A stretch of DNA of 64,000 nucleotides from Microthrixaceae bacterium (GCA_020637195.1 JACJWK010000017.1:16757-80756); one strand, 5' to 3'. Shown: positions 9,277 to 18,131, counted from the stretch's first letter. Notes: generated from the letters alone by a model not told the origin. Made by a program: numbers and translations.

Positions 9277-9288
9277 CGCGCCGACGGC

Positions 9289-9588
9289 TCAGGCCGCGCC
9301 GGGCGTCGCCTCGGCGTCGTGACGACGACCCGCGGCGACCGCGGTCAGGCCGGCCGCGATCGCGAACACCAGGACCACGCCGAGCGCGCGCCACGCCCAG
9401 GTCGGGTAGTCGGCGGCCGGGCTGTCGGCGGTGGCGTGCGCGGTGGCGCTGTCCTCGAAGCCCTCGTCCGCCGCGACCCGCTCGAGGCCGTCCGGCGAGC
9501 TGCTCGCCCACGGAGCGGCGAACACCGCGATGCCCAGGCTGAGCACCAGGCCGAGGGCCACGACCAGCGCGATCGCCCGGCGGCTCAT
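9289..9588 (-). CDS. PDGLE-domain protein, CbiN-like ECF component
   Basis: 99 residues with two membrane segments (about 5-25 and 66-88) flanking a short exterior loop with the diagnostic SSPDGLERVAADEGFE. PDGLE proteins replace or accompany CbiN in CbiMNQO-type cobalt/nickel transporters. Its ATG overlaps the cbiM stop (ATGA), showing tight translational coupling. The frame is intact, so the error-rich block begins downstream of this gene. Confidence 0.85.
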   Translation of the reverse strand: MSRRAIALVVALGLVLSLGIAVFAAPWASSSPDGLERVAADEGFEDSATAHATADSPAADYPTWAWRALGVVLVFAIAAGLTAVAAGRRHDAEATPGAA

Positions 9589-10274
9589 GCCGGCACCTCC
9601 CCACCGAGGTCGACCCGCGGTGCGGCGGCGAGGTCCCGGGCCCCGTACACCAGGTCGGGTCGGACCGAGAGCACGGCGGCGACCACGGCGCCGGTGATCA
9701 CGCCCTCGCCGACGCCGATGAGCAGGTGCACGCCGACCATCGCGCCGGCGACCGCCCGCAACGACACGTCGGTGGTGCCGCCCAGCGCGTACTCGAGCGT
9801 GAACGCCACCGACGCCAGCACCACCGAGATCCCGGCGGCCACACCCGAGGCGATCACCACGCCGGCACGGGTGCGCGGCAGCAGGGCCCGCAGCCCACGG
9901 AACACGACCCAACCGCCGAGGCACGCCACGAGGGCGAGGTTCACGACGTTGAGGCCCAGGGCGCTCAGGCCCCCGTCGGCGAAGAGCAGGCACTGCACGA
10001 CGAGCACCGTGGTGAGGCACAGCACCGCGACCCAGGGCCCCACGAGGACCGCCGCCAACACCCCGCCGATGAGGTGGCCGCTGGTCCCGGAGGCCACGGG
10101 AAAGTTCATCATCTGCAGGGCGAAGACGAAGGCCGCGGTCATGCCGGCCAGGGCGATCTCCCGGTCGGCCACCTGCTCCCGGGTCCTGCGGATCGCCACG
10201 GCGACACCGCCCACGGCCACGGCGCCGGCCGCCACGGAGGTCCTCAGGTCGACGAAGCCGTCGGGGATGTGCAC
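9585..10274 (-). CDS. cbiM: CbiM substrate-binding membrane protein of an ECF Co/Ni transporter
   Basis: 229 residues. It begins MHIPDGFVDL, the hallmark CbiM/NikM N-terminus whose amino group and His2 coordinate the metal. FPVASGTSGHLIGGVLAA is the conserved second metal-binding segment. Six or so membrane helices follow. First structural gene of the cbiM-cbiN-cbiQ-cbiO operon and 52 bp downstream of a Fur-family regulator. A Nur-like operator lies between them, which favours nickel over cobalt as substrate; that preference is inferred. Confidence 0.9.
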   Translation of the reverse strand: MHIPDGFVDLRTSVAAGAVAVGGVAVAIRRTREQVADREIALAGMTAAFVFALQMMNFPVASGTSGHLIGGVLAAVLVGPWVAVLCLTTVLVVQCLLFADGGLSALGLNVVNLALVACLGGWVVFRGLRALLPRTRAGVVIASGVAAGISVVLASVAFTLEYALGGTTDVSLRAVAGAMVGVHLLIGVGEGVITGAVVAAVLSVRPDLVYGARDLAAAPRVDLGGEVPA

Positions 10275-10303
10275 GCCACCGTCGTAACGCAGTGGCCCCG
10301 CTG

Positions 10304-10320
10304 TTGCAAGTGATTCGCAG
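10304..10320. promoter_or_regulatory. Candidate Nur/Fur-family operator upstream of cbiM
   Basis: TTGCAA-N5-TCGCAG lies in the 52-bp gap between the Fur-family gene and cbiM. It matches 10 of the 12 fixed positions of the nickel-responsive Nur box described in Streptomyces (TTGCAA-N5-TTGCAA). Its position 30 bases before the cbiM start fits repression of the transporter when metal is plentiful. The assignment rests on motif resemblance and context only. Confidence 0.5.
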
Positions 10321-10326
10321 TAGTGC

Positions 10327-10779
10327 TCAACGGCGGCCGCACCGCGCGCACCGTCCGGTGAGGACCAGGTGGTCCGACAGGACGAACCCGGTCTCGGCCT
10401 CGACCGCCGCCGCCAGCGCCGCCACGGCGTCGGTCCCGACCTCCTCGACCCGCCCGCACACCGAGCAGCGCAGGTGGTGGTGGTCGCCGGCGACCAGGTG
10501 CCAGGCGGCCGCCTCCCGTCCGGTCTCGGCCCGGTCGGCGGCCCCCGCCGCCTCGAGGGCCTCGAGCACCCGGTACACCGTCGACTGGTTGACGTCGGGG
10601 GCGTCGGCCTGCACCCGGGCGGTGAGCTCGTCGGCGGTCACCGCCCCGGCGGTGGCCACGAAGGCGGCGACGATGGCCCGGCGCGCCGCGGTCCGGCGTC
10701 CGCCCTCGGCGGCGAGCACGTCGAGGAGTCGCTCGACCTCGGCGTCGCTCCCGGCGACCGACCCTCCGTGCCCGGCCAT
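10327..10779 (-). CDS. Fur-family metalloregulator, possibly Nur
   Basis: 150 residues. Winged-helix domain at 20-85 with DVNQSTVYRVLEALEAAGA (the Fur recognition helix), then the HHHLRCSVCGRVEEV metal and dimerisation segment and a C-terminal CARCGRR. The two CxxC pairs (C105/C108 and C144/C147 approximately) build the structural zinc site of the family. ATG at 10779 has a -10-like GATGAT six bases upstream, so the transcript is likely leaderless. The neighbouring Ni/Co ECF operon and the Nur-like box suggest a nickel sensor; zinc (Zur) is the alternative. Confidence 0.85.
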   Translation of the reverse strand: MAGHGGSVAGSDAEVERLLDVLAAEGGRRTAARRAIVAAFVATAGAVTADELTARVQADAPDVNQSTVYRVLEALEAAGAADRAETGREAAAWHLVAGDHHHLRCSVCGRVEEVGTDAVAALAAAVEAETGFVLSDHLVLTGRCARCGRR

Positions 10780-10833
10780 GGGGCGATCATCGCACGCCAC
10801 GTTCGCCGGCCCTCGCTCGCTAGCGTCGGCGTG

Positions 10834-12090
10834 GTGGAGCAGCTGTTCGACACCGACGCGCTCGACACGCTGACCGTCAGCGAGCTGAGCACCCGGATCG
10901 GCGCCGTGATCCGCAAGGGGTTCGGTGGGCCGGTGTGGGTCGAGGGCGAGATCCACGGCCTGAGCCGCCCGGCGAGCGGCCACGTGTACTTCGACCTGGT
11001 CGAGCCCTCCGCCACGGGCCGGCGCCAGGCGGCGTCGGTGCCCGTCGTGCTGTGGGAGTCCGACAAGCACGGGGTCAACCAGACCCTCAAGCAGTCCGGC
11101 GCCGGCCTGCGCATGACCGACGGCCTCGCCGTGCGCATCCGCGGCACCGTCAGCTTCTACAACGCCCAGAGCCGCGTGCAGCTCCAGATGTCGGCGATCG
11201 ACCCGGCCTACACGCTCGGGCGCATGGCGGCCGAGCGCGACCGGCTGCTGCAGGCGCTCGCCGCCGAGGGGCTGCTCGACGCCAACGCCCGTCGGCCCCT
11301 GCCGGCGGTGCCGCTGCGGGTGGGGCTCGTCACGAGCGACGGCAGCGCCGCCTGCGAGGACTTCCTCCACGAGCTCGAGGCCAGCGCCCTCGGCTTCCGG
11401 GTGTCGGTCGTGCACGCCCGGGTCCAGGGCAACCTCGCCGCCGCCACCGTCGCCTCGGCACTGCGGGTCGCCGCCGATCAGGACGTCGACGTCGTCGCCC
11501 TCGTCCGCGGCGGCGGCTCCCGCTCGGACCTGGCCGCCTTCGACAGCGAGCTGATCGCCCGCGCCATCGCCCACCTGCCGGTCCCGGTGCTCACCGGCGT
11601 CGGCCACGAGACCGACGACAGCGTGGCCGACGCGGTCGCCCACACCCGGTACAAGACGCCCACCGCGTGCGCCGCCGGCCTCGTGGACCACGTGCGCCGC
11701 TGGTGCACCCGCCGCGACGACGTGTGGGACGGGGTGGTGCGCCGCAGCACGACCCTGCTCGATCGCCACGCCGCTCGCCTCGACACCACCGCCGGCGCCG
11801 TGGTGCGCGCCGGCCAGGGAAGGCTGCGCCGCGCCGACCAGGACCTCGACCGGTCCACCCGCCGGCTCGTGGCCGCCGCCCCCCGCCCGACCCGCGACGC
11901 CGCCCGCCGGCTCGACGGCCTGGCCGCCCGGGTCGCCGCGCTGGACCCGGCGCGGGCCCTCGCCCGCGGCTGGTCCCTCACCCGAACCGCGGACGGCCGG
12001 CTCGTCCGCTCCCCCGCCGACGTCGGCGCGGGCGACCGGCTCGTCACCCGGGTGGCCGCCGGCGAGATCCGGAGCACCGTCGATGCCTGA
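10834..12090 (+). CDS. xseA: Exodeoxyribonuclease VII large subunit
   Basis: About 418 residues. An N-terminal OB-fold (VWVEGEIHGLSRPASGHVYFDL) is followed by the catalytic domain with VGLVTSDGSAACEDF, ALVRGGGSRSDLAAFD and VLTGVGHETDDSVADAVA, and a long helical arm. With XseB it degrades single-stranded DNA to oligonucleotides. GTG at 10834 is preferred over GTG at 10831 because a -10-like TAGCGT ends seven bases before it. The 3' end overlaps xseB by 8 bp. It diverges from the Fur-family gene. Confidence 0.92.
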   Translation: MEQLFDTDALDTLTVSELSTRIGAVIRKGFGGPVWVEGEIHGLSRPASGHVYFDLVEPSATGRRQAASVPVVLWESDKHGVNQTLKQSGAGLRMTDGLAVRIRGTVSFYNAQSRVQLQMSAIDPAYTLGRMAAERDRLLQALAAEGLLDANARRPLPAVPLRVGLVTSDGSAACEDFLHELEASALGFRVSVVHARVQGNLAAATVASALRVAADQDVDVVALVRGGGSRSDLAAFDSELIARAIAHLPVPVLTGVGHETDDSVADAVAHTRYKTPTACAAGLVDHVRRWCTRRDDVWDGVVRRSTTLLDRHAARLDTTAGAVVRAGQGRLRRADQDLDRSTRRLVAAAPRPTRDAARRLDGLAARVAALDPARALARGWSLTRTADGRLVRSPADVGAGDRLVTRVAAGEIRSTVDA

Positions 12091-12325
12091 GCCCCACCCC
12101 GACCCGACCGACGCCGGCGCGGCCTCCCTCGGCTACGCCGAGGCCCTGGCCGAGCTCGAGGCCATCCTCGACGAGCTCGAGGACGACTCGCTCGACGTGG
12201 ACGTGCTCTCGACCCGGGTGGCCCGCGCCGCCGAGCTCATCGCCCACTGCCGGGACCGCATCGACGGCGCCCGGTTCGAGGTCGAGCGCATCGTCGCCGG
12301 CTTCGACGACGACACGCCCTCCTGA
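12083..12325 (+). CDS. xseB: Exodeoxyribonuclease VII small subunit
   Basis: 80 residues with the XseB signature: GYAEALAELEAILDELEDD, then DVDVLSTRVARAAELI and CRDRI. It forms a short helical hairpin that packs on XseA. It overlaps the 3' end of xseA by 8 bp, which implies coupled translation and a fixed subunit ratio. Confidence 0.92.
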   Translation: MPEPHPDPTDAGAASLGYAEALAELEAILDELEDDSLDVDVLSTRVARAAELIAHCRDRIDGARFEVERIVAGFDDDTPS

Positions 12326-12334
12326 CGCACCCGC

Positions 12335-13249
12335 TCAGTCGCCGGTGGACGTCACCGGCTCGCCGGCCTCGTCGGCGACGTCGAAGTGCTCGAAGCGCAC
12401 GTCGAGGGTGTCCACGATGTTCACCACGTGCAGCAGGCCCTGGTCCGTGGTGGTGGCGTCGATGCCCTCGCCCTCGCCCTCCTCGGCGACGTGGGCCATG
12501 GCCCCGATGGTCGACACCGCGCCGGTGGCGAGGTCCGCCCGGTAGAGCCCGCGCACGGCGTCGTCGGTGGCCAGCCACAGCGCGCCCGCGGCGACGTCCG
12601 CCCCCTGCACCCGGTTCAGCCGGACGCTGAGCGCGATGGGCTCGAGGGGCTCGAAGGTGCAGCCGGCGCCGACCTCGTAGACGAGGATCTGGTCACCGCT
12701 GAACCCCTTCATGGAGTAGGCCCGGTCACCGTCGACGGCGATGAACGAGTTGTGACGCTGCGCCACCTCCTGCGAGCCCGTCATGGTCAGGGTCTGCGGG
12801 TCGAAGCACGCCATGATCTGCTCGTCGCGCTGGTACTCGGGCTGCTCGAGGGGGACGTAGAGGATCCCGTCCTCGACGTCGACGTCGCCGACGTGGTTGT
12901 AGCCGTCGGGCACGAAGCGGTCGGGGACGGCGGTGGTGTCGGCCTGCTCCTGGTTCAGGTCGGCGTCGACCCGGGCGAGCACGGTCGTGCCCGAGAAGAT
13001 CCATCCACCGTCGTCGAGCCGGGCGACCCCCTGGCGGTAGCCCGGGTTCACGACCTCCTCACCGGTGGTCGTGGCGGTGAAGACGGGCGGGACGACGGTC
13101 GTGGTGGTGGCCACCGCGTCGTCGGCCGGCGCGCCGTCGCCCCCACCCCCGCCGCTGGCGCACCCGGCCGCCACGACGGCGCCGACGGCGAGCAGCGCCA
13201 CCCCCGCCCGTGCGACGCGCCGCCTCCTGCCCTGCACTCCCCCGGTCAC
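12335..13249 (-). CDS. Lipoprotein of unknown function
   Basis: About 304 residues. An Arg-rich start, a hydrophobic stretch and the lipobox AVVAAGC predict a lipid-anchored exported protein. A Gly/Asp/Thr-rich linker follows, then a repetitive beta-type region (GGWIFSGTTVLARVDADLNQ, GILYVPLEQPEY, ALWLATDDAVRGLYRADLAT) that reads like blades of a small beta-propeller; I could not assign a family. GTG 13249 or 13237 could be the start. The stop lies 9 bp from the convergent xseB stop. A TAGCGT hexamer eight bases before GTG 13249 may be its -10. Confidence 0.7.
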   Translation of the reverse strand: MTGGVQGRRRRVARAGVALLAVGAVVAAGCASGGGGGDGAPADDAVATTTTVVPPVFTATTTGEEVVNPGYRQGVARLDDGGWIFSGTTVLARVDADLNQEQADTTAVPDRFVPDGYNHVGDVDVEDGILYVPLEQPEYQRDEQIMACFDPQTLTMTGSQEVAQRHNSFIAVDGDRAYSMKGFSGDQILVYEVGAGCTFEPLEPIALSVRLNRVQGADVAAGALWLATDDAVRGLYRADLATGAVSTIGAMAHVAEEGEGEGIDATTTDQGLLHVVNIVDTLDVRFEHFDVADEAGEPVTSTGD

Positions 13250-13271
13250 GGGGCGCGACGCTAGTGCCGGG

Positions 13272-13985
13272 TCAGGACCAGGCGTCGACGAGCACCAGGA
13301 GCTCGGGCAGCGACGCGATGGTGGCGTCGGGCTCGACGTCGTGGCCGGGGACGGCGCCGTTCGGGCGCAGCACCGCCCGCATGCCCACCCCCTGCGCTCC
13401 GGAGATGTCGTCGAGGGGGCGGTCCCCCACGAAGACGGCCCGGGCCGGGTCGGCGACGTCCAGCGCGTCGAGGGCCGCACGGAACACCGACGGGTGCGGC
13501 TTCAGGTGGCTCAGCTCGCTGGAGTACAGGCGGGCGTCGATCAGCTCGGCGAGGCCGTCGCGCTCGAGGAACTCCTCGTGGAACGCCCGCGGCCAGTGCG
13601 TGTTGGACAGCAGGCCGATGGTCAGGCCCCGCTCGCGCAGCGCCCGCAGCACCGGCGCCGCATCGGGGTCGTGGGTGATGTGGGGGGTCCAGGCATCGAG
13701 GTGACGCACGGCCGCCTCCTCGAGGACGGCCTCGGCCACGTCCAGCCCGAGCTCGCGCGACGCCTCGCCCAGCAGGTCGGCGAGGGTCGCGCTCTGCTGG
13801 GTGGTGGTGGTGCGGGCCCAGAACCGCTCCTCCACCTGCGAGAGCCGCTCGGTGAGCTCGTCCTCGCGCGCCGGGTCGAGGTGGTGGGCGGCGGCCCGCC
13901 ACACGTCGAGCAACTCGATGGGCACGAAGTGCGACAGCGTGCCGCCCCAGTCGAAGACGACGGCGTCGACCCCTGGTCCGGCCAT
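13272..13985 (-). CDS. HAD-superfamily hydrolase
   Basis: 237 residues. Motif I is FDWGGTLS, with the first Asp as nucleophile. The usual second Asp of DxDGT is replaced by Gly-Gly, as is common in this subgroup with DWGGT. Motif II is LLSNTHW, motif III is HLKPHPSVF (Lys) and motif IV is FVGDRPLDDI. The helical cap lies between residues 20 and 110. It is likely a phosphatase of unknown substrate. ATG 13985 is favoured by a TACGGT element seven bases upstream; longer in-frame starts run into the divergent promoter of the prenyltransferase gene. Confidence 0.85.
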   Translation of the reverse strand: MAGPGVDAVVFDWGGTLSHFVPIELLDVWRAAAHHLDPAREDELTERLSQVEERFWARTTTTQQSATLADLLGEASRELGLDVAEAVLEEAAVRHLDAWTPHITHDPDAAPVLRALRERGLTIGLLSNTHWPRAFHEEFLERDGLAELIDARLYSSELSHLKPHPSVFRAALDALDVADPARAVFVGDRPLDDISGAQGVGMRAVLRPNGAVPGHDVEPDATIASLPELLVLVDAWS

Positions 13986-14041
13986 GGTCGAGACCGTAGG
14001 CCACCCCCGGCCCGGGTGCCGGGTGCGAGGGGCGGCGCCCG

Positions 14042-14047
14042 TAGGCT
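14042..14047 (+). promoter_or_regulatory. -10 element TAGGCT for a leaderless polyprenyl synthase transcript
   Basis: TAGGCT, then six bases, then the GTG start at 14054. No ribosome binding site is present. The opposite-strand TACGGT for the HAD gene ends 55 bases away, so this short gap holds two divergent leaderless promoters. Confidence 0.6.
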
Positions 14048-14053
14048 GGCGGC

Positions 14054-15106
14054 GTGGCGTCGGCACCCGCGAGCGTGAAGGCGGTCGCGGACGCGGTCGA
14101 GGCCCGCCTCGCCGAGGTCCTCGACGCCGAGACCGCCCGCTGGTGCGCGCTGACCCCCGACCTCGAGTGGCCGCTCGACGCGCTGCGCCGCCTCGTGCTC
14201 GCCGGCGGCAAGCGCCTGCGCCCCTCGTTCTGCCACTGGGCGTTCGTGGGGGCCGGCGGCGCCCCCGACGACCCGCGCGTCGTCGACGCGGGGGCCGCCT
14301 TCGAGCTGCTGCACGCGTTCGCGCTCATGCACGACGACGTGATGGACGACTCCGACACGCGCCGCGGCTTCGAGACCATCCACGCGGAGTTCGCGGCCCA
14401 CCACGCCGGCGCGGCGTGGGGCGGCGAGAGCCGCCGCTTCGGGGAGGGGGTCGCGATCCTGGTCGGGGACCTCGCCCACGTCCTCGCCGACCGGGTGCGT
14501 CCCGCCGGCCCCCCCGAGCTCGACGCCGTCTGGGACGAGCTGCGCATCGAGCTGAACGTCGGCCAGTACCTCGACGTCCTCGGCACCGCCCGAGCCGACC
14601 GCGACGAGGCCGGCGCCCGCCGCATCGCCCGCTACAAGTCGGGCAAGTACACGATCGAGCGCCCCCTCCACGTCGGCGCCGCGCTCGCCGGCCGGCTCGC
14701 CGACCTGGCCGCTCCCCTGTCCGACTACGGCGACCCCCTCGGCGAGGCCTTCCAGCTGCGCGACGACATCCTCGGCGTCTTCGGCGACAGCGGCCTCACG
14801 GGCAAGCCCGTCGGCGCGGACCTGCGCGAGGGCAAGCCCACGCCCCTGCTGGCGGTGGCGGTGGCGCGGGCCGACGGCCCCCAGCGCGCCGTGCTCGAGC
14901 GCGTGGGTCGGGCCGAGCTCGACGACGACGCGGTCGCGGCGCTCCAGGGGGTGCTCGAGGCCACCGGGGCGCGGGACGAGATCGAGTCCAGCATCGCCCG
15001 GCTCACGGATCGGGCCGTCGCCGCCGTGCAGCGCGCCCCCCTGGTCGACGAGGCCCGCCGGGCGCTGGTCGACCTGGCGCACTACGTGGCCGACCGCGAG
15101 CACTGA
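14054..15106 (+). CDS. Polyprenyl diphosphate synthase (GGPP/FPP synthase type)
   Basis: 350 residues. The first aspartate-rich motif is MHDDVMDDS (DDxxD at 94-98), preceded by GGKRLRPS. The second is QLRDDILGVFGD, followed by GKPVGADLREGKPT. This is the all-alpha head-to-tail prenyltransferase fold, which condenses isopentenyl diphosphate onto allylic diphosphates. The residues just before DDxxD (FALMH, small side chains at the fifth position) would allow a chain of C20 or so, but product length is inference. It could supply precursors for carotenoids, quinones or ether lipids. Confidence 0.88.
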   Translation: MASAPASVKAVADAVEARLAEVLDAETARWCALTPDLEWPLDALRRLVLAGGKRLRPSFCHWAFVGAGGAPDDPRVVDAGAAFELLHAFALMHDDVMDDSDTRRGFETIHAEFAAHHAGAAWGGESRRFGEGVAILVGDLAHVLADRVRPAGPPELDAVWDELRIELNVGQYLDVLGTARADRDEAGARRIARYKSGKYTIERPLHVGAALAGRLADLAAPLSDYGDPLGEAFQLRDDILGVFGDSGLTGKPVGADLREGKPTPLLAVAVARADGPQRAVLERVGRAELDDDAVAALQGVLEATGARDEIESSIARLTDRAVAAVQRAPLVDEARRALVDLAHYVADREH

Positions 15107-15185
15107 GGGTGCTCCCGGCCCCCGACCCGGCGGTGAACGCCGATTAGCCTGGACGCAACGTCCAGCCGGTGGGAGGTGGGGCACC

Positions 15186-17651
15186 GTGACCGGTGAGTCG
15201 GAGGGTCCCGAGCGACCGGGTCCGGCCGCGCGCCTCAGCTTCGAGACGCTGGTCGAGCACAGCCCGAACGCCATGGTGCTCACCGACGCGGAGCTGGTCA
15301 TCCGCTGGGTCAGCCCCGCGGTCACCCCCATGCTCGGCTGGGAGGCCGCCGACGTCGTGGGCCGCGACGCCACCGAGCTCATCCACACCGACGACCTCGG
15401 GCGGGTGGCCCACAACCTCGGGCAGGTCGTCGCGTACGCCGACCCCGAGGAGATCGAGACCCTCATCGTCCGCATCCGCCACAAGGACGGCGGGTGGCGC
15501 CACCTCGACATCACCGGGGCCAACCTCCTGCACGACCCGCAGGTGGGCGCGGTGCTGGTCAACCTGCGCGACGTCACCCTCCAGGTCGAGGCCCAGGAGG
15601 CCCTGGCCCGCAGCGAGGAGCACTTCCGGGCACTGGCCCAGCACAGCTCCGACTCCGTCTTCGTCACGACCGCCGACGGGCTCATCACCTACGCCAGCCC
15701 CGCGGTCGAGCACGTGTTCGGCTACGGCCCCGACGTGCTCGTCGGGCACCGGCCCCAGGAGTTCGCCGCCCCCGACACGGTGGACGCCACGCTCTCGGTG
15801 TGGGGGCGGCTGCTGGCGACGCCGGGGGCCAGCGAGGACGTGGTGGGCCGCATCCGCAACGCCGACGGCGAGTGGCGGTGGGTGGAGATCATGCTCACCA
15901 ACCTCCTCGACCGCCCGGCGGTGCAGGGCATCGTCGTCAACCTCTGGGACGTCACCACCCGCATCGAGGAGGAGCAGCGCAACGGCCGCCTGCTCGACAT
16001 CATCTCGGCCACCACCGACCTGGTGGCCATCACCGACCGCTCGGGGGCGCTCGTCTACGCCAACGACGCCTGCCGCCGGTTCTTCGGCATCGACGACCGC
16101 CCGCTCGCCCGCTTCCGCTTCGCGCCCTTCGTCCCGCCCTGGGCGCAGCAGCGCTACGTGAACGAGGTGGTCCCCGCCCTGCGGGAGAAGGGCCTGTGGA
16201 GCGGCGAGGCCGCGTTCTACGCCGACGACGTCGAGGTGCCGTTCTCGCTCGTGTTCATCGCCCACCGCGACGAGCACGGCCACCTCGAGTACGTCTCGAG
16301 CGTCGGCCGCGACATCAGCGAGCGCAAGGAGTTCGAGGCCACCCTCGAGCACCAGGCCACCCACGACCCGCTCACCGGCCTGCCGAACCGGGCGCTGCTC
16401 CTCGACCGCCTCGAGGTGTCGCTGGCCCGCGCCGAGCGCTTCGGCACCGGGGTGGCCGTGCTGTTCCTCGATCTCGACCACTTCAAGGTGGTCAACGACA
16501 GCCTGGGCCACGCGCGGGGCGACCAGCTGTTGATCGCGGCCGCCGACCGGCTGAAGGAGGCGCTGCGCCAGGGCGGCGACACCGTGGCCCGCTTCGGCGG
16601 CGACGAGTTCGTGATCCTGTGCGAGGACCTCACCGGGGTGGCCGACGCCGAGCGCATCGCGCTGCGGATCGGGCGGCTGCTCGGCGAGCCGTTCCGCCTG
16701 GGGGACGACGACGTGTTCGTGACGGCCAGCACGGGCATCGCCTTCACGAGCGAGCCGGCGGCCGCCACCGACCTGCTCCGCGACGCCGACGCCGCGATGT
16801 ACCAGGCCAAGGAGCGGGGCCGGGACCGCCACGAGGTGTTCGACCGCAAGATGCGGGCCGAGGTCGTCGACCGGCTCAGCATCGAGAACTCGCTGCGCAA
16901 GGCCATCGACCGCCGGGAGCTGCGCATCCACTACCAGCCCAAGGTCGACCTGCGCAGCGGCGCCGTCATCGGGGCCGAGGCGCTGGTCCGGTGGGAGCAC
17001 CCCGACCGGGGGCTGCTCCTGCCGGGCGAGTTCATCCGGGTGGCCGAGGAGAGCGGGCTCATCGTGCCCATCGGCCGGTGGGTGCTCGAGCAGGCGATCC
17101 GCCAGGGCCAACGCTGGCAGGCCGAGCTCCCCGGTCTCGACCCCCTGTACCTCTGCATCAACCTGTCCCGGCGCCAGCTCTCGGACCCCCACCTGGTCGA
17201 CGACGTGGCCCGGGTGCTCGACGAGACCGGCGTCGACCCCGGGCTGATCGACCTCGAGATCACCGAGAGCGTGCTGATGGACGACGTCGAGCTCGCCCAC
17301 CGCGCCCTGAGCCGCCTGCACGCCCTCGGGGTGAAGCTCGTGGTGGACGACTTCGGCACCGGGTACTCGTCGCTCAGCTACCTCCAGCGCTTCCCCGTCG
17401 ACCTGTTGAAGATCGACCGCTCGTTCGTCGCCGGCCTCGGGGTCAACAAGGGCGACACGGCCATCGTCAGCGCGGTGCTGAGCCTGGCCCACGCGCTGGG
17501 GATGCAGGCGATCGCCGAGGGCGTCGAGACGCCCGAACAGCTCGCCGAGCTGCGCCGGCTCGGCTGCGACATGGCCCAGGGCTACTTCCTGGCCCGCCCC
17601 CAGCCGGCGCAGGCCGTCGCCGACCTCCTCGCCCGCCACCCCAGGTTCTGA
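15186..17651 (+). CDS. Triple PAS-GGDEF-EAL cyclic-di-GMP signalling protein
   Basis: 821 residues. Three PAS domains lie at about 18-133 (AMVLTDAELVIRWVSPAV), 140-260 and 275-388, each followed by the PAC-type DVT or DIS ending. GGDEF domain: DPLTGLPNR at 394, intact RFGGDEF at 471-475. EAL domain: GAEALVRW at about 598, DDFGTGYSSLSYLQRFPVD and a final CDMAQGY. No membrane helix is seen. Both catalytic motifs are complete. It resembles the protein at 4127-6634 but has a third PAS in place of GAF. Start GTG 15186 has GGAGG about 12 bases upstream (GGGAGGTGGGGCACC). Confidence 0.9.
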   Translation: MTGESEGPERPGPAARLSFETLVEHSPNAMVLTDAELVIRWVSPAVTPMLGWEAADVVGRDATELIHTDDLGRVAHNLGQVVAYADPEEIETLIVRIRHKDGGWRHLDITGANLLHDPQVGAVLVNLRDVTLQVEAQEALARSEEHFRALAQHSSDSVFVTTADGLITYASPAVEHVFGYGPDVLVGHRPQEFAAPDTVDATLSVWGRLLATPGASEDVVGRIRNADGEWRWVEIMLTNLLDRPAVQGIVVNLWDVTTRIEEEQRNGRLLDIISATTDLVAITDRSGALVYANDACRRFFGIDDRPLARFRFAPFVPPWAQQRYVNEVVPALREKGLWSGEAAFYADDVEVPFSLVFIAHRDEHGHLEYVSSVGRDISERKEFEATLEHQATHDPLTGLPNRALLLDRLEVSLARAERFGTGVAVLFLDLDHFKVVNDSLGHARGDQLLIAAADRLKEALRQGGDTVARFGGDEFVILCEDLTGVADAERIALRIGRLLGEPFRLGDDDVFVTASTGIAFTSEPAAATDLLRDADAAMYQAKERGRDRHEVFDRKMRAEVVDRLSIENSLRKAIDRRELRIHYQPKVDLRSGAVIGAEALVRWEHPDRGLLLPGEFIRVAEESGLIVPIGRWVLEQAIRQGQRWQAELPGLDPLYLCINLSRRQLSDPHLVDDVARVLDETGVDPGLIDLEITESVLMDDVELAHRALSRLHALGVKLVVDDFGTGYSSLSYLQRFPVDLLKIDRSFVAGLGVNKGDTAIVSAVLSLAHALGMQAIAEGVETPEQLAELRRLGCDMAQGYFLARPQPAQAVADLLARHPRF

Positions 17652-17744
17652 CGCAACCGGTCGGTGGCCATGGGCCGCCGCGGCGCGGGTCCTAGGACCA
17701 AGGTCCGATGGCGCGCGGGACCTCGTGGACCCGATGGTTGCACC

Positions 17745-18131
17745 ATGACCAAGCGCATCGTCCTCTCGCTCGTCCTCGTCGCCGGCCTGTTGCTCGGCAT
17801 CGCCGCCCCGGTGTCCGCTCGCGGCGGCGACGCCGTGCGGGTCAGCGGCGACTGCACCCGCCGCACCGACTGGAAGCTGAAGGCCAAGGCCCGCGACGGC
17901 GGCCTCGAGACCGAGTTCGAGGTCGACTCGAATCGCAACGGCCAGCAGTGGACGGTGAAGATCAAGCAGAACGGCGTGGTCGTCTACGAGGGCACCCAGA
18001 CGACGCTGCCGCCGAGCGGCTCGTTCAGCGTCGAGCAGGCCTTCGCCGACAACGCGGGCACCGACCGGTTCGTGGCCATCGCCCGCAACCCCCGCAGCGG
18101 CGAGCGCTGCCGGGGCGTGCTGTCCCTCTGA
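17745..18131 (+). CDS. Small secreted protein of unknown function
   Basis: 128 residues. Signal peptide: TKRIVLSLVLVAGLLLGIAAPVSARG with a likely cleavage after SAR. The mature part holds two cysteines (GDCTRR and ERCRG) that could form one disulfide, and strands such as WKLKAKARDGGLETEFEVD. This type of small basic beta protein is widespread in actinobacteria without assigned function. Followed by a strong hairpin. Confidence 0.65.
   Translation: MTKRIVLSLVLVAGLLLGIAAPVSARGGDAVRVSGDCTRRTDWKLKAKARDGGLETEFEVDSNRNGQQWTVKIKQNGVVVYEGTQTTLPPSGSFSVEQAFADNAGTDRFVAIARNPRSGERCRGVLSL

Noticed and set aside
10275..10326. A cobalamin riboswitch upstream of cbiM
   Set aside because: The gap is only 52 bases, far too short for the B12 riboswitch, and no B12-box sequence is seen.
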